From Cavia porcellus (lineage: Eukaryota; Chordata; Mammalia; Rodentia; Caviidae): a stretch of DNA of 64,000 nucleotides. A model generated the notes under the pieces. The model ran no database searches and was not told the origin of the DNA. It worked only from the letters and a program-made list of their open reading frames with translations. How positions within the stretch are numbered: the first letter of the stretch is position 1; each line of letters opens with the position of its first letter. This document shows positions 33,400 through 45,879 of the stretch, piece after piece. A program made the translations under genes and the position numbers. The DNA is taken from positions 26,122,532-26,186,531 of the forward strand of contig NW_026947503.1 of NCBI RefSeq assembly GCF_034190915.1. The letters run 5' to 3'.

Positions 33400-34155
33400 A
33401 ACTATACCCTGGTGGGGAGCGGCTGGAACTAAAGATCAATCACAAGTGTGGGACTAGAGCAAGGCAGCCCCAAAAACATGAGGTGCCAGAAGTGAGCCAG
33501 TGAACAAGCTGTGCCCGCTCTGAGAACAGGAGGCACCAAGGCAAGCCAGGTGAACAGCTGTGAGCACAGAAGGTGTACAAAACGTGCTGCAGTTGCTGGG
33601 CGGCTTCTTTCTCCACCACGAGCGAGGGCCCCACCTGACCTCAGCTTTCTGTCTGTTCACTCTTGCTTTCTTCATGGTGCTCTGCTTGGGAGTTTCTCAA
33701 GAGCTGCACTGGATGCAGCATACCCTGAATTAACCTTCTTTCCTAGTTAAGGTCCTGGTTCTGGAGTTTACCCTGCTACCCTGCATTCTCAAGTTTCCCC
33801 TCCATGCTGGACATTCCCATCATTTTCTAAACATGCTAATTGGTGTCCTCACATCCTTAATAAAAGACAGAGCTGTCTTGTTCATCTCTAGTCTTTGCCT
33901 CATCTTATTCTCCCTTTTGCAGCAAAAACTTTGCAAGGTTTTCTGTACAGCATTTGCTATCTAATTGTTTCCTCTCCATTCTTTCTTGAATCTACTGTAA
34001 TAAAGTTTTTGCCCCAACAATCCGAAGGTATTGTTTTTGTGGAGGTTATGGTGACGTCCATGTTGCTAAAACCACTGATCAGTTCTCAGCCCTCATTTTC
34101 CTGGCCTTAGCATCTGGATTTTACTCAGTTTTTCCTTCTTTTCTCCTTGACACAC
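33400..34155. other. no feature recognised
   Basis: Several overlapping frames of 60-80 codons at 33440-33750 have no motif. 34020-34155 may already belong to the L2 element that follows. Confidence 0.4.
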
Positions 34156-34159
34156 TTTC

Positions 34160-35235
34160 TCTACTTAGTACCTGGACACTGACACTTTAATGACTTTGGC
34201 TCCACTTTACTGTGAGTGTGTCCTCAAATGCTTTGCTGTTCTCCACATCTCCCCCACCTTCATTGGCCCTCTCCAAAGCTCAGTCTGTAGACCTCTCTCT
34301 TACCTGCTCTCACTCTTTTGATCATCCCATTAAGGCTCCCAGCTTTAAATATCATTCATCAAACTGGTTCGTAGTAAATTTCTATTACTAGCCTCGTTCT
34401 CATCCCTGAACGCTAGACTTGTACAGTCGCCACCTGCATAACTCTTACTGTCTGTCCTTAAAAATGAACTTCTGATCTTTAGCTCCAAACTGGCTCCTCC
34501 CTCCAGTCCCCCTGTCACCTTCCCCAGGGTGGTCACAGTCTTCCGATGCCCAGGCCAAAACCTCCAGAGTCAACCCGATTTCTTCCATCTTCCACACTCC
34601 ATGACCAAATCCCAGCATCCCATTGGCTCTGTCTTAACAGTGTACTCAGGATCTGACTATTTCCTGACCTCTGTGTTTCCTTCTTACCACTCCATTCTGG
34701 ATAGTGGTTAGAGAGCTCTTTTGAAATTGAGTCAGGTTATTGTTTTCTATTTAAAACTGTCCAATAGATTTCACGTATCTGTAAAAGCTGAAATCTCTCA
34801 GAAACCTTCAAGGCTCATTATGATTTGTGCTCACTCCCTGTTATGTGTTTGATTTTCTCTTTTCTAGAGAAGCAAAAATTCTCTGCTTATTCATTACTCT
34901 TTAGCCACAATGGTCTGTTGTTTCCCAAACAAAATGAATAGGTGTACCTCAGGACCTTTGCACTTGTTATTGTCTGTCTGGCATGCTCTTCCCTCAGATA
35001 GCTACCTGGTTTGCCTCTCTCAATAAGGGCTTCCATTATTGTCCTATGTGTAATTGTTAATTTGCTTTCTTTTTTCCATTGTATCTATCAATATTTGATA
35101 TTCCGTGTATCTTACTACCTATTTTATTTATTATCTGTATCTTCCATTAGTTCAGGAAAGGAACAATTCTAGATTGTTCACTGTTTATCTCCATCACTGA
35201 GGACAATGCCTCATGTGTAGTAGTTGCTCAAAAAT
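34160..35235 (+). mobile_element. LINE-2 element, 3' kilobase
   Basis: By-eye match to L2 in consensus order: AATGAACTTCTGATCTTTAG, CCCAGGCCAAAACCTCCAGAG, ATTGGCTCTGTCTTAACAG, CAGGACCTTTGCACTTG, CATGCTCTTCCCTCAGATAG, TGTTTATCTCCATCACTGAG and the tail AATGCCTCATGTGTAGTAG. The reverse-transcriptase frame is destroyed. Ancient, shared by mammals. Confidence 0.8.
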
Positions 35236-35245
35236 TGTGTACTGT

Positions 35246-35333
35246 GGGCCAGGGACTTAGCCCAGTGGCACAAGTGCCTGCCTGCCAAGTGTGAGGTCAT
35301 GAGTTCAATCCCCAGTACTAAAATAAAAAAAAA
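35246..35333 (+). mobile_element. ID-type SINE
   Basis: Body starts GGGCCAGGGACTTAGCCC, A box TAGCCCAGTGGCAC, B box GAGTTCAATCCC, tail AAAATAAAAAAAAA. It lies at the very end of the L2 element. No TSD is evident. Confidence 0.85.
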
Positions 35334-35439
35334 TTATCTGCTGAACAGATACAGAATCTTCAAAATGGATTTTCTTACATCATTGCTTTGCTCTTAGATT
35401 AAGTAGTATATGACTGTCACATATTCACTGTAAATAAAT

Positions 35440-36545
35440 AATAGCAATTATTTTCTTTTTAATTGTCTTTTAAATTGGCAAATAATATTTCATATATTTA
35501 CAGTATACAATAAGATGATTTGTTGTTTTAATTAGCATATACATTATCTCATATACTTATCATTTGGGTTTGGTGAAAACAAAATCTGCTTTCAGTAACC
35601 TTAGTTACATAATATACTGTTTCAACTATAGTTGCCATGTTGTAATCACAATGGATCCCTTGAACTTAGTTCTCTTGTATTACTGAAATTTTATGGCCTT
35701 TGGGGAAAAACTCCCCAACTCGCACTTCCCTACCACTGGACCAGGCCTTGATCACCTTTCCATTTTCTTCTTCTGTGAGTCTGATGTTTTTAGATTCCAC
35801 ACTTAAATGAGATCATGTGATGTTTGTCTCTGTACCTGACTTATCCCACTTAACATAATGTCCTCCAGGTTCACCCAGGTCATTGCACTGACAGGATTTC
35901 CTTCTTGTCAGGGTAGAGTAGTGTTGCATTGAATACATGTCTCACGTTTTTAACCCGATCACTTGTTGATGGGCACTTAGAGTGGTTCCATATCTTGGTT
36001 ATTGTAATACTGTAGTGAGTATGGGAATGCAGAAATATTTTCCACATAGTGATTTAATTTTCTTTGGATTATATATATATCCATTAGTAAGCTTGCTGGA
36101 TCACGTGGTTATTAGATTTTTAATTTAAGGAAACTCCACAGTGTTTTCTATAATGGTAACACCAACTTGCATTCCTACCAACAGTCTCCCTGTTCCTCAC
36201 ATCTCCATCAACATTTATTTTTTTGTGTGTTTTTGACAGTAGTCATCTTAACAAATATGAGGTACTATCTCACGGTGACTTTGACATTCATTTTTCTGAT
36301 GATTAGCAATACTGAGCCTCTCATCAAATAGGTGATTTGTATATCTTCTTTCATTAAATGTCTTTTGCACCTGTGTAAATTGGGTTATTTTGTTCTCCCG
36401 CTATTGAGTTGTAGGAGTTTTTAGATGTATGGTTTGTTCCCTTTTAATTTTTTGGTACCGAGGATTGAACTCATGACCTCGTGCCTGCCACACAGGTGCT
36501 TATGCCGGAGAGCTAAAACCTCAGCCTAGATGTGCGGTTTGAGAA
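35440..36545 (-). mobile_element. L1M 3' end (3'UTR and ORF2 tail)
   Basis: Reverse L1 text: CACTTAACATAATGTCCTCC, TGTTGATGGGCACTTAGAG, GTAAGCTTGCTGGATCACG, AACACCAACTTGCATTCC, GATGATTAGCAATACTGAGC. Interrupted by an ID SINE at 36437-36526. Confidence 0.85.
36437..36526 (-). mobile_element. ID-type SINE in L1M with 15-bp TSD
   Basis: TAGATGTATGGTTTG (36422-36436) and TAGATGTGCGGTTTG (36527-36541) flank it, two mismatches. The sense body includes AGCTCTCCGGCATAAGC, an A-box region and GAGTTCAATCCTCGGTACC. It is more diverged than the copy at 20930, so older. Confidence 0.9.
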
Positions 36546-36767
36546 GCAATAATTATTATTCTCCATTTCAAAAAGATGAAAATAAGCAATCATGATGACA
36601 ATTATATTTTGTATGGAACAAAATTCTATATTTATCAAGTCTGATTAAAAGTTAGTTATATCATCAGGACTGTAACTTACATTTTGAGAGGCATACTGAA
36701 GACCTTGGGGATTGTTTATGGTGTATAGCAAGAACTAAAGCTTTTAGTAGAGGTTAAGGAAACCTTG

Positions 36768-36866
36768 ATTCATGTTTATGGTGGCATAATCCACAATAAT
36801 CAAGCAATGGGGCTCAGTCTAGGTGCTCATCAACTGATGATGGATAAGGAGTACGTGGTATATCTC
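36768..36866 (+). mobile_element. short L1 ORF2-end fragment
   Basis: ATAATCCACAATAATCAAGC, then TAGGTGCTCATCAACTGATG, ATGGATAAGGAGTACGTGG follows the L1 ORF2 3' text on the plus strand. About 100 bases only. Confidence 0.65.
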
Positions 36867-38140
36867 AGTCAATTTCCTCATCACTTAGGGTGAAATACCT
36901 GGGTGGTTGTGGGGAACCTACACATAACCAATGCAGCAATGCAAGTGTCACGGGGTAGTTAAGTTGTTAACTTGGGTATCTGGGAGGGAAGAGAGGTATG
37001 TACAATGGATCATTGCAACTGAAACCAGGAATGGAAACCAAGATCCAGAGTAGGCATTTACATAGGTTCCCATTCTGGAGCATATTTATGATGAGCCTGA
37101 TTGAAATTCCAAAAAAGAACAGAGGAAGATTTGTTCTAATATTGCTTGTTCCTCTCTGGAGCTTTGAGGTAAGAAACAGTATCTTATTCCTCTGCATGAT
37201 GTGCAACATACAGTGGGTGCTCGGGAAACCTGCAAAAATGCATAAATTATTCAGAACTGTGTCATTATCAGGGAGAGGATTGCTTCCAGTGTTCATGTAA
37301 AAGAGGGTGTTGGGATACAAAGGTAGCATCTCTGTGAAGCGGACTTTGGGGAGGGACAGTTACAGACCTGAAGGTATTTTTAAAAGCCTTTATAGCCGAA
37401 GCCTGTTTGTGTGCTGGGGTGTGAAACTCTATGAATGTATTATCAGTGAGGCCTTAGATGGGTCTGTGTGATTTGCTTTGGGCAGAAACAGGCTCCTTCA
37501 CAGATCCCCTGGGGGAGAGAGACCAACAGGACCACCTGCTACTCTAATGATCTACCCCTCCACCACAATTAATGCGCAAGATATTCTGGTCTTTAAAGGA
37601 ACAGAGTCAGCTTGCTGTCAAGGTGCAGCATCCAGAATGGTAGCCATCAGCTAGATGATGGGCTGTTAGCACTAGAAATGTAGCTATGCTATGGGCATAA
37701 AATAACTGCTAGGTATCAGGCTTACCACAAACAAAACAACATTTAATACTCCATCATTAGTGTTTTGTATTCATTACATGTTGAAATGATAATGTTTTGG
37801 ATATATTGGGTTACATGAAAAACTGTCAAATAATATCACTATTCTTGTGGCTACTATAAATTACCTATGTGGCTCACCTTGTATTTCTACTAGATAGTTT
37901 TTAGTAACTACACTAAAAGACACCCTGTCTTGGGGTCTATTTCTAGAAAGCTTGTATTAGGTTTTGAAGAAACTATGAGTTGTGAATAGGGAGGAGAATA
38001 TGGTGTGGCAGAGAGAAATGTAACCACAAAGTATATTTAGCAAAAGAAAGTAGACCAGTTGGTCTCACAAACTGGAAACTTCCCTTTCTCTTTATAAAGA
38101 CTCAGGTATCAGTTTCAGTATTATTTCAATGTACTAATAC
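36867..38140. other. no feature recognised
   Basis: No repeat family or domain-bearing frame identified with any confidence. The overlapping 100- and 120-codon frames on opposite strands at 36967-37329 look like chance. TACAGTGGGTGCTCGG near 37210 may be an L2 tail. Confidence 0.4.
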
Positions 38141-38144
38141 CGAA

Positions 38145-38290
38145 AATACTGTAATAGTACCTAACTTTTACCAAGAATGTGCCAGGGGCTGTTAACAGCT
38201 TTTTATATATTATTGCACTAATGAAGTGGGCAGTTGACTATCCTTACTTTACAGGGACAGAATAGACAGATGACAAGCAAAAGGATCAAT
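38145..38290 (-). repeat. MIR relic
   Basis: TAACTTTTACCAAGAATGTGC, CTTACTTTACAGGGACAGAA fits the reverse MIR pattern. Confidence 0.5.
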
Positions 38291-38419
38291 CAGGCGGACA
38301 TCACTGGAGGTAGACAGAGAGGGGCAGGGAGCAGGCACAAATGTGGCTCCAGTTCCTTTTGTGGCGAGTTGGTGGATGCTGAGCCGGTACTCTGGTTGGG
38401 GATGGCAGGAGGGACTGGT

Positions 38420-38495
38420 TGATTGAGTGTCCTTCTGGCACATGCCTGGCCCAGTGCCTCTGTGTAGCATGTGCTCATTAAATATTTGTTGATCC
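38420..38495 (+). repeat. L2/MIR tail relic
   Basis: GCCCAGTGCCTCTGTGTAGC followed by GTGCTCATTAAATATTTGTTG is the classic tail pattern. Confidence 0.65.
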
Positions 38496-39204
38496 ACCAC
38501 CTGAGCCTTCTCATCTCCTCCTGGCTTTAATCCTGGTCCCTTTCTGTCCTCTTCCCAGGAAACCCTTCCATTTTATTGCTGTGCAGTGGACAAAGAATTG
38601 TCATTAGCATTAGATGGGCTTGGTTGTGTAACTCATATAAAGAAAAGAGAACTAATACCCACAAATACTCACAGGGCTGTAACTGGGCTTAATAGCATGT
38701 GATGTAATGAATCTCAGACAAAGAGAAAGTATGCGATAAATAGGAGAGTGTCACTGTTTATTCTTTTCAGGTGACTCACCTCTGTGGCTCTTTATTTTTC
38801 AGATCTCAGCCGCAAGGCACAGATGTCTGGGGGTTAGGATTTAAAGGGAACAATTTCCATGACTCCCTCCCTAGGCCAATTCACAGGTTACTGTGTGTAA
38901 GCTCCCTGGAATCTGAGAAAAGAACTCTCTTTTCCTCTAGACAAAGATTTTTTCTTAAGCAATTTCTTTAAATATTTGGAGGACAGTTTTGCCTTTGAAA
39001 TTTCTGTGAGTAATTAATAAGCCTTAGCAGCTGCCTTCTAGAAAGTGATGTCCTCCTTTGCATGTGCTTGTTGAAAATGAAAACAGAAGTTTTCAAATGT
39101 GGCCATTCTCTAGATCTCTGTTGTTATGGTCCTGTGACAAGCCACGGCCATAAGAAAGCTGACTGTGGGCAATTTCCTCACTGAAGGTGGAGGGCAGTAC
39201 ACTG

Positions 39205-39472
39205 GCGTGGAGTCCAGCCTGCTGTTGGCAGACCTGGTTTGTGTTCCAGCACAGGTGTTCAGAGAGAGATGGCTTTCTGCAATTTTTTTTCCTCCCTGGA
39301 CCTCAGTATCCTTATCTGTGTAACTAGGGTCAAAGATCTCAGTTCTGGAGACCTGTGTTGGGAACTCTGGAAGCCAAAACCTGTACCCTCTTGCTTTAGC
39401 TGGGTCCCTGGTGTCTAGCTCAGTATCTGGCATATAGCAAGCACTTGATAAATCCTTGTTGAATAAATGACT
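39205..39472 (+). repeat. MIR relic
   Basis: GGACCTCAGTATCCTTATC, GTGTAACTAGGGTC and the tail CTGGCATATAGCAAGCACTT..AAATCCTTGTTGAATAAATG follow the MIR order. Confidence 0.65.
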
Positions 39473-40423
39473 GATCCTCAGCCATTGCAGCTGTGACCAC
39501 CTGCACAGTAGATGCTGCTGACCTTAAACATCTCTTGAGAGAGATGAGTAATAAAGGGACTTAACAGATGTACAGAGTTGCACTGGGCAGCCTGAGAGTT
39601 TCTTGACATTTTTCATCTTTCTCATCCCTGTGCCATGCATAGACTTGGCCTGATCCTACATTTCTCATAACGTAATAAAAAGAGAGATTGTGGTAAGACT
39701 ACTTACTTGAGGCAATGACTCCTAAGTGAAAACAAATGAATAGACTGTACATATTTAATATTTTGTTTAATTTAAAAAAACCTTCTATCTTGTTTGAATT
39801 CAAAAGAAGGCTCCCAGACAATGGCTGGCTAATTATCTTTGTATATAAGGAATATCTCATTTAAATAATTGTCATGGGCTGTGATTATTTGCTTGAGAGA
39901 CTTGAGAGAGATAGTTCCTTCCCAGGAAGCTTTAAGGCTTCTCTTCTGCATGTGTCCCCCCAGGTGGGTAAATTTATCTGAGGAGACCTTGCAGATTTAC
40001 TGTGTGAAGTCCGTTGACTTTAAGCCCTTCAGCAACCCAGTGTCTGCAAACATTCCTGTGGCCATCAGTAGATGCTGAGCCCACGGAATCTCTTGCCTGG
40101 CAGAGGAAGTGATGCCCAGAGCACCGTTCGGTCTAAGGAGGTATTTGGTATACTCGGCGCTTGGGGAGTAATAGACAATGATCGGTAACCTAGGGTTGAA
40201 GGGATAGCACATGCTGAGGGTAAGAGGAACACTGTTCCTGAAACTGTGAGCACTGTGTCATGGTCAGGTTTTTAAAGTTTAGCAGGTTAGGTGGTAAACA
40301 GACAGGCATAACCAGATCATTGAGAGGAGATGAAATCATGCTGTCACCCGAGGACAAGCCCCAGAGCCAGGCCTGAAGCCCAAAGGTTTCTTTCAGCTTA
40401 TTTTCAAAGGTTTCAATCTGGCT

Positions 40424-40426
<3 letters not shown>
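39473..40426. other. no gene seen; possible conserved AT-rich block
   Basis: 39760-39900 (ATGGCTGGCTAATTATC, CATTTAAATAATTGTCATGG) has a homeobox-site-like, low-CpG composition typical of conserved noncoding DNA, but conservation cannot be tested here. Nothing else recognised. Confidence 0.3.

Positions 40427-40495
<69 letters not shown>
40427..40495. repeat. (TC)n microsatellite
   Basis: An almost pure run of about 34 TC units. Length and purity suggest it is polymorphic. The Arg-Glu repeat frame on the minus strand is a by-product. Confidence 0.97.
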
Positions 40496-40499
<4 letters not shown>

Positions 40500-41279
40500 T
40501 GCCTATTCCACAAACCGAAACAGTAAGATCCACAGAACGTCACCAAGAAATCACACAAATTGGATGAACCTCATACAAATAGCATGGTTTTTATCCTAAC
40601 TCCTGTCTGATTTTACTTCCAATTTGTAGTGTTTGTCACATTTAATCATTTCTATTTCCTGAAATGCTTCTTCTAAGAATCCAAGAGGGATTGCTTCCCC
40701 CTTCTTCCTCTCCGCAGCCCCCAGGAGTGTTCTGGGCGGTGCAAGGACAGAGGCAGCTGCCCCAGCTGCGGATATTGGCTGCTGCTGGCTACAAGTGCCC
40801 AGCGCGCCTGGTGGACAGTATCGTTTTGCCTAAGGCAGCTTGCGGGGCTGTCAGAGAAACCATCCTCTGGGGAGGCAAGGGCCACTGCCGAAGATTTCTT
40901 TCTAGGTTTCTTTTGTACTGATTAAAACCAAGTCTGTGACTTGAGCATTGGATGGGCATGCACTGGGAAAAAAGCCAGAGCCATGTGATTTTCCATTTAG
41001 TGACAGTTTGTAACCAGAGTTGTTGAAAATGGCTGAATCTGCAGAGAGAGGAAAGTGGATTTGTTGGGCCGGCACAGACTGGGCATCTGGGCACACGTAG
41101 ACTCCCTGGCATTAGGGCAGAGCGGTCCTCTGTTTGCTCATCATTAAGTGAGAAGAATGGTCCAACCCGGGTGCTCTGTGGAGCTGGAGCTCCAGGATGG
41201 ATGCAGTTGACACCGAAGCTCTCTCTAGCAGCGGTCGGCACTGCAAGAGCATTTGGTTTTCTTCTTACAACATGCAGAC

Positions 41280-41465
41280 TTATTTAAGGCTTGCAGGCAG
41301 CCCTAGGAAATAGGTGCTGTTGTTATTCTTATTTTATGGATGAGGTTCAGAGAGGTGCAGCAATGTGCCTCAGGTCACAGCCAGTGAGGACAAAGCTGGG
41401 GTTCAAGGCCAGGAAGCAATCTTGCCTCAGAGTCTGAATTTTTAACCATGGAGCCACTCTGTGCG
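41280..41465 (-). repeat. MIR relic
   Basis: TTATTTTATGGATGAGGTTC, AGAGAGGTGCAGCAATGTGCC, TCAGGTCACAGCCAGTGAGG, GGTTCAAGGCCAGG and TTTAACCATGGAGCCACTCTG follow the reverse MIR consensus closely. Confidence 0.8.
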
Positions 41466-41599
41466 TGGAAAGTGCGGGTGAGCTCTGGGAAGCCTTGCAG
41501 CAAACAAATCTGCTGACTTTGTTTAACCCAGAAATTCTCAAGCTAATGGGCCAAAGAATGCTGAGGAAGCAGCGACATGTGATGGCTGAGGGCAGGTGC

Positions 41600-41770
41600 T
41601 GGCTCTGGCATGGCTGGGCCCATGGCTCCCCTTATCCCACTTATATTACCTTCCTCAGTATCAGTTTCCTCAACTGTAAAATGGGCATGAGGATCATAAT
41701 AGGGTTGCTGGGAGGGCTGAAAAAGACAGTGTTTGAAAAACTCTGCATAGTGCTTGATGTGTAGGTGCTA
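41600..41770 (+). repeat. MIR relic
   Basis: GTATCAGTTTCCTCAACTG, TAAAATGGGCATGAGGATCA, TAATAGGGTTGCTGGGAGGG, CATAGTGCTTGATGTG follow the sense MIR consensus. With the neighbour at 41280 it forms a head-to-head pair. Confidence 0.8.
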
Positions 41771-41824
41771 TTTTTTACTATATACAGAAAAGAGAGGCTG
41801 GCATCCATATATGCTTCATATTCT

Positions 41825-41960
41825 ATAGATGTCAGCTTTTAAATATGCTATGTATTTAAATATATATTTATGCATTTAAATACATATGGACACACATAGG
41901 GAAAGAGAAAGGATACTATAAAGATATATGTATTATATATATATTAAATATATAGACACA
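41825..41960. repeat. AT-rich low-complexity tract
   Basis: Recurring ATATTTA / TATATAT runs (41840-41880, 41930-41950). Not a clean microsatellite. Confidence 0.7.
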
Positions 41961-42245
41961 AAGATGCACACTTATTAAGAATCTGTAGAATATCCTTGAA
42001 ACACACTTCCGGCGATGTTAGTCTGACAATGCATAAAGTCCTTTCCTTTTCCTCTGTCTTGGTCTGATTTCTAATTTTGAATTCTAAAATCATTAGGGAC
42101 TTATGAAGGAATCTGTGCACTTACTGTGTGGGAAGAGCTCACACCCACAAGATGCTATCGCTGAGAATAGACTTAGATCATGAAGTCACTTTTGGGGGGT
42201 ATTACTAGTAAAGAAACCCAAGGAGTACTGAGCGATATGGTCAGC

Positions 42246-42366
42246 CCTTTTTGAATTTTGAGACAAAGTGTAGCTAAATTACCCAGGCTGGCCTCAAACT
42301 TGGTGATCCTCCTGTGCCAGCCTCTGAAGTAGCTGGGATGACAAGTGTGGGCTGTCACTTCTCGCC
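42246..42366 (-). mobile_element. B1-type (7SL-derived) SINE, monomeric
   Basis: Reverse of the B1/Alu left-arm text: TTTGAGACAAAGTG, TTACCCAGGCTGGCCTC, GATCCTCCTGTGCCAGCCTC, GTAGCTGGGATGACAAG. About 120 bases without a second arm, as expected for rodent B1. Diverged. No TSD found. Confidence 0.85.
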
Positions 42367-43285
42367 AAATCGACTTGTTATATAGAAAACTGAGACCTAG
42401 GTAGGTCCTACAATAGCAAAAGCCAATATGGTACCTAACAGGGAAGGGCAGGAAACTGCAAGGAGGAGGTCATATTGGAGGGTCTGACATGAGCTAGTTA
42501 CATTCAGAATGCAAAGAGAGAAAAAGACTTAAACAAAAACTGTACAAGCTCTTTGACCTCTCTGACCAAGCCTATGGCGCAGATGGATGCTGGGTTCTAT
42601 TAAACACACCAAAAACCGTTACCGCTGTGTCCTGGGGGGACCCAAGCCTCTCCGCAGTTATTCAAATCCCCGGGAGTTGTTTGTTAAAGCAGGCTTCTCT
42701 GGATTGAGCTTTCTAGGTTTATAATTTGAACTCCGATGGCATCTTATTCTTGGACTTGTTGTTCAAGTCTCTTTCTTTCTTTCTAGTCTGAGCCTATGTC
42801 CAGCTCTGGTATCTTCATGGTGACTGTCTCTCTGCAGCTTCCCACCTGCTCATCCTCCAGCCTTTACTTACTGTGGCTAGCTTTCCATCAGTTCTGTGTC
42901 ACCCTTTTAGAGGACTGCTAAAAAGGTTGACTCATCAAAAACCAGTCTGTGCTTTGCATCCAGGTGAGGCAATAACTGACTCCAGGCTAATGGCATAGGG
43001 GAGAAGTGACTACAAAGCCCTTCCGTAAGGTCCTGAGTCATCTTCCCCCATTTACTATCTGAATGTTGAAGCCGTGGGTGGTCTTGAAAGACCTATGAAA
43101 ACTTTGGAAGTCCTGCAGCCTCTTCCCCTGAATGACTGCTCGAACAGGAGGCCCAGCCCCAGGAGTGTGAGCTACAAATAAACCTATAGAGTTAAGGCAT
43201 CAGCATTTGAGTATTTCATTGCCTCCTAGTGTGTACACTTCTGTGAGGAGTATTCTCTGCCCCTCACTGTCAGCTTGTGCCTCCT
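42367..43285. other. no feature recognised
   Basis: No family or coding signal identified. TTTCTTTCTTTCT at about 42771-42784 is a minor simple repeat. Confidence 0.4.
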
Positions 43286-43289
43286 CCCT

Positions 43290-43505
43290 CTTCTCCTCTC
43301 TGACCTCAGGATGCCTTGTCATCTGCATCCTGTAGCTTACCTTGTCACACTCAAGACATCTCCCACTTTGCAACACCTGTGCTTGTGGTGTTAATTGAAG
43401 AGGACAGAGACCTTGTTCCATACTCATTCTGCATCTCCCGAAATGCCTAGCGTCAAGCCGAGCAAACAGTAGGCACTCAATCAATACTTGTTGATCGATT
43501 CGAGA
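43290..43505 (+). repeat. LINE-2 3'-end relic
   Basis: GACCTTGTTCCATACTCATT, CATCTCCCGAAATGCCTAGC and AACAGTAGGCACTCAATCAA follow the L2 tail, ending near TACTTGTTGATCGATTC. Confidence 0.65.
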
Positions 43506-44129
43506 GAGGCTAGAATGATCCATATCAAACTCCAAGCATCATCTGGGAACTTAATGATTAATCGGATGAATCTTGCAACCTTTCTTGGACACCGAAGCTG
43601 TCTTTGCTGTGGGGAGCTCTGAGCCTGAGCCTCTGGACTCAGGAGCCCCACCCTCCCCCTGCTGGTCAGTCTCTAGCTGACTTCCCAAGATCAGAGGCAC
43701 TCTGGCTATTCTCAGATGGCTGGAATATCCATCAAGTGACCTGCCAAATGAAAGTTGTTCTTTGTCCTTTCTGCTCTTTCTTCTTAAAAAGCCCACAAAA
43801 ATAAAAAACAATCATCTGTAGCTCCCTTTCCTTAGGGCTCCTGTTTACCTCTCACATCTCTAGGAAAGAGTAGAACAGATATTACTATATTTACTATACT
43901 ATTAAAATATGAGTATATTTATGTTAGAAAGTCTCATACCATGTCTAATGGTATGACTAGGGAACCAGGGCTGGGACCTGGGGTCTTCAATGTCCATTAA
44001 CAGCGTGTTGTGCTGGGTATAACCTCTAATGCTGCAGCAGCTGATTGGTTAGTGAGCAATTCACCAATACCATGGGGCTCGCATCATGAGGCTAAACAAT
44101 ACCTTAGAGATGTGACATTGACTTTTATT

Positions 44130-45280
44130 TTAAAGAGGGTAAGATTAAACATAACAAAGCAGAACAAAACAGATCATAAGGAAACAATTTTAAGTAACAC
44201 GGATTTCAAAGCAAGTCTACTGGAGATCTTCACTGTCTATCATATTGTCTCTAGTTTTCTTCCAAATTGTTGTCCCCATCTTCACACACATTGAATACAT
44301 ACTGAACATTATAGAACTAATCAAGTCATTACAGGATGATGAGGGCTTTTTAGGTCTTCAAGACCTGACATTGGGGAAGTCAACAATGACTGTCATAATG
44401 TGTCTCATTCTCTTCGAAGTAGCTGTCCATATCTTCACGTATGTTGAAATTAAACATAAGAGACTGGACTAATATCACTTTGAACAGTGAATAATAGTAT
44501 TGTTAGATTTTATATCATAATGCTACAGAATTAGCCCTGGGGATCTTAGTGTCTCTTCTTATTCAGAGTATCTATCTGTTCATTACATCATGCATTATAT
44601 AATCTGTTCCCATAAATTGTTTAGAAATTCTCCACAGGTGTGAATCTCTACATGTGTATCTATCCTTTCTATATTATAGGGAAAAACAGACCAAAACAAG
44701 ACAACAAAACAAATTCCTAGAAAAACATGAAACGAAAAAGACATATAAACCACAGTATTAGGTGATCTACAATAGTTACTATGCTTTCTCTTGTTATTTT
44801 CAATAGAATTATCTACATCATCAGACATAATATAATTGAACATAGCATTACATAGCAATTTTAATAAAAACACAATATTGGAGACATTGTAGGACTTCAA
44901 AAGCAGTTAATAATCAAACTGGAATTGGGTATCTTATTACATCTTGTCATCTTCAGAGTAGTTGCCTCTACTCTTAAACTTGATATTATCAAACATACTA
45001 AATTCAAATAAAATCAGTCAAGACACAACAGTAGTATAACAAACCAGATTCAAATAAATATAGTCATAGTAAGACAATATAAGTAATACAGGGCTTCAGT
45101 TTAAGTTAATAGGAAATTAAGGATAGTTACCCTAGTATAGCTTGCTATTTTGGGGATGGCTGTATGTGTCCTCAAATCTAGTATGAGGAGACAGACTGGA
45201 ACAAAATAAAATCAAACTAAACAGAGTGATAAGACTAATGTGGCGTTTAAATCCTGATACACTATTAACAATATCCTCTG
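44130..45280 (-). repeat. L1 3'UTR with degenerate ~150-200-bp internal repeats
   Basis: A block like CTTC(A/G)(A/G)AGTAGCTGTCC..TCTTCACGTATGTTGAAATTAAAC recurs, badly decayed, at about 44260, 44412, 44560, 44790, 44951 and 45150. Two relatives of it occur in the shorter 3'UTR at 19936-20478 (CCTCAAATTAGCTGTTCATA at 20349). Adenine/cytosine-rich tracts (ACAAAACAGATC, CAAAACAAGACAACAAAAC) lie between. Confidence 0.6.
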
Positions 45281-45879
45281 CATTCTTTTTTTAGAGAATT
45301 CCTCCCCTTTCCCTTTCTCAGGGTGCTTTGTATATTTTGGGTCCCACTAGCTCTTTTAGTTTTAGATTAGGGGGCCAACCTGTTATCTATCTGAGTGTTG
45401 CTAAACATTTTTACCACTGAGCTTGATCTTGAGCTATATTCCTTTACTTACTAAAGCCACAAGGTTTTCCTTCCTTCTAGCTGTGTAGTTCTCCACTGTA
45501 CAAAAGTGTCATGACTTTCAAACCTATCTACAGCTGCTGGATGAGTTGTCCCTATTTTTCTCTGGTTCCCTGTCACATAGAGCATCGTTTTCTCATCTTT
45601 GACTTTCAGTTTATTAAACCTCTTTTAGGTTGAGCATATTTCCTATTCAGAGCATCTTGATGGATCCTGCCTCCTAATCTAATCTGCCTGTGTTTCTTTT
45701 TGTTAGTGTATCAAGGCTATCTATATTAAAGATGATAGCCTACTTTCTCTGCCTCATTTCTGCTATTCTATTTTTCTGCTATTATTTGTCCACTTTTCTC
45801 CTTCATTCTACTGTCTGCCCCATTCATTGAGGCCTCTCTGTCACTGTTGCTGGAATCCTGGTATTTTTTTTCTCTCTCT

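Noticed and set aside
40664..40921. 85-codon frame preceded by a polypyrimidine tract and CCGCAG (acceptor-like), resembling an exon
   Set aside because: No convincing GT donor closes the frame, no recognisable protein motif, and no neighbouring exon in the window.
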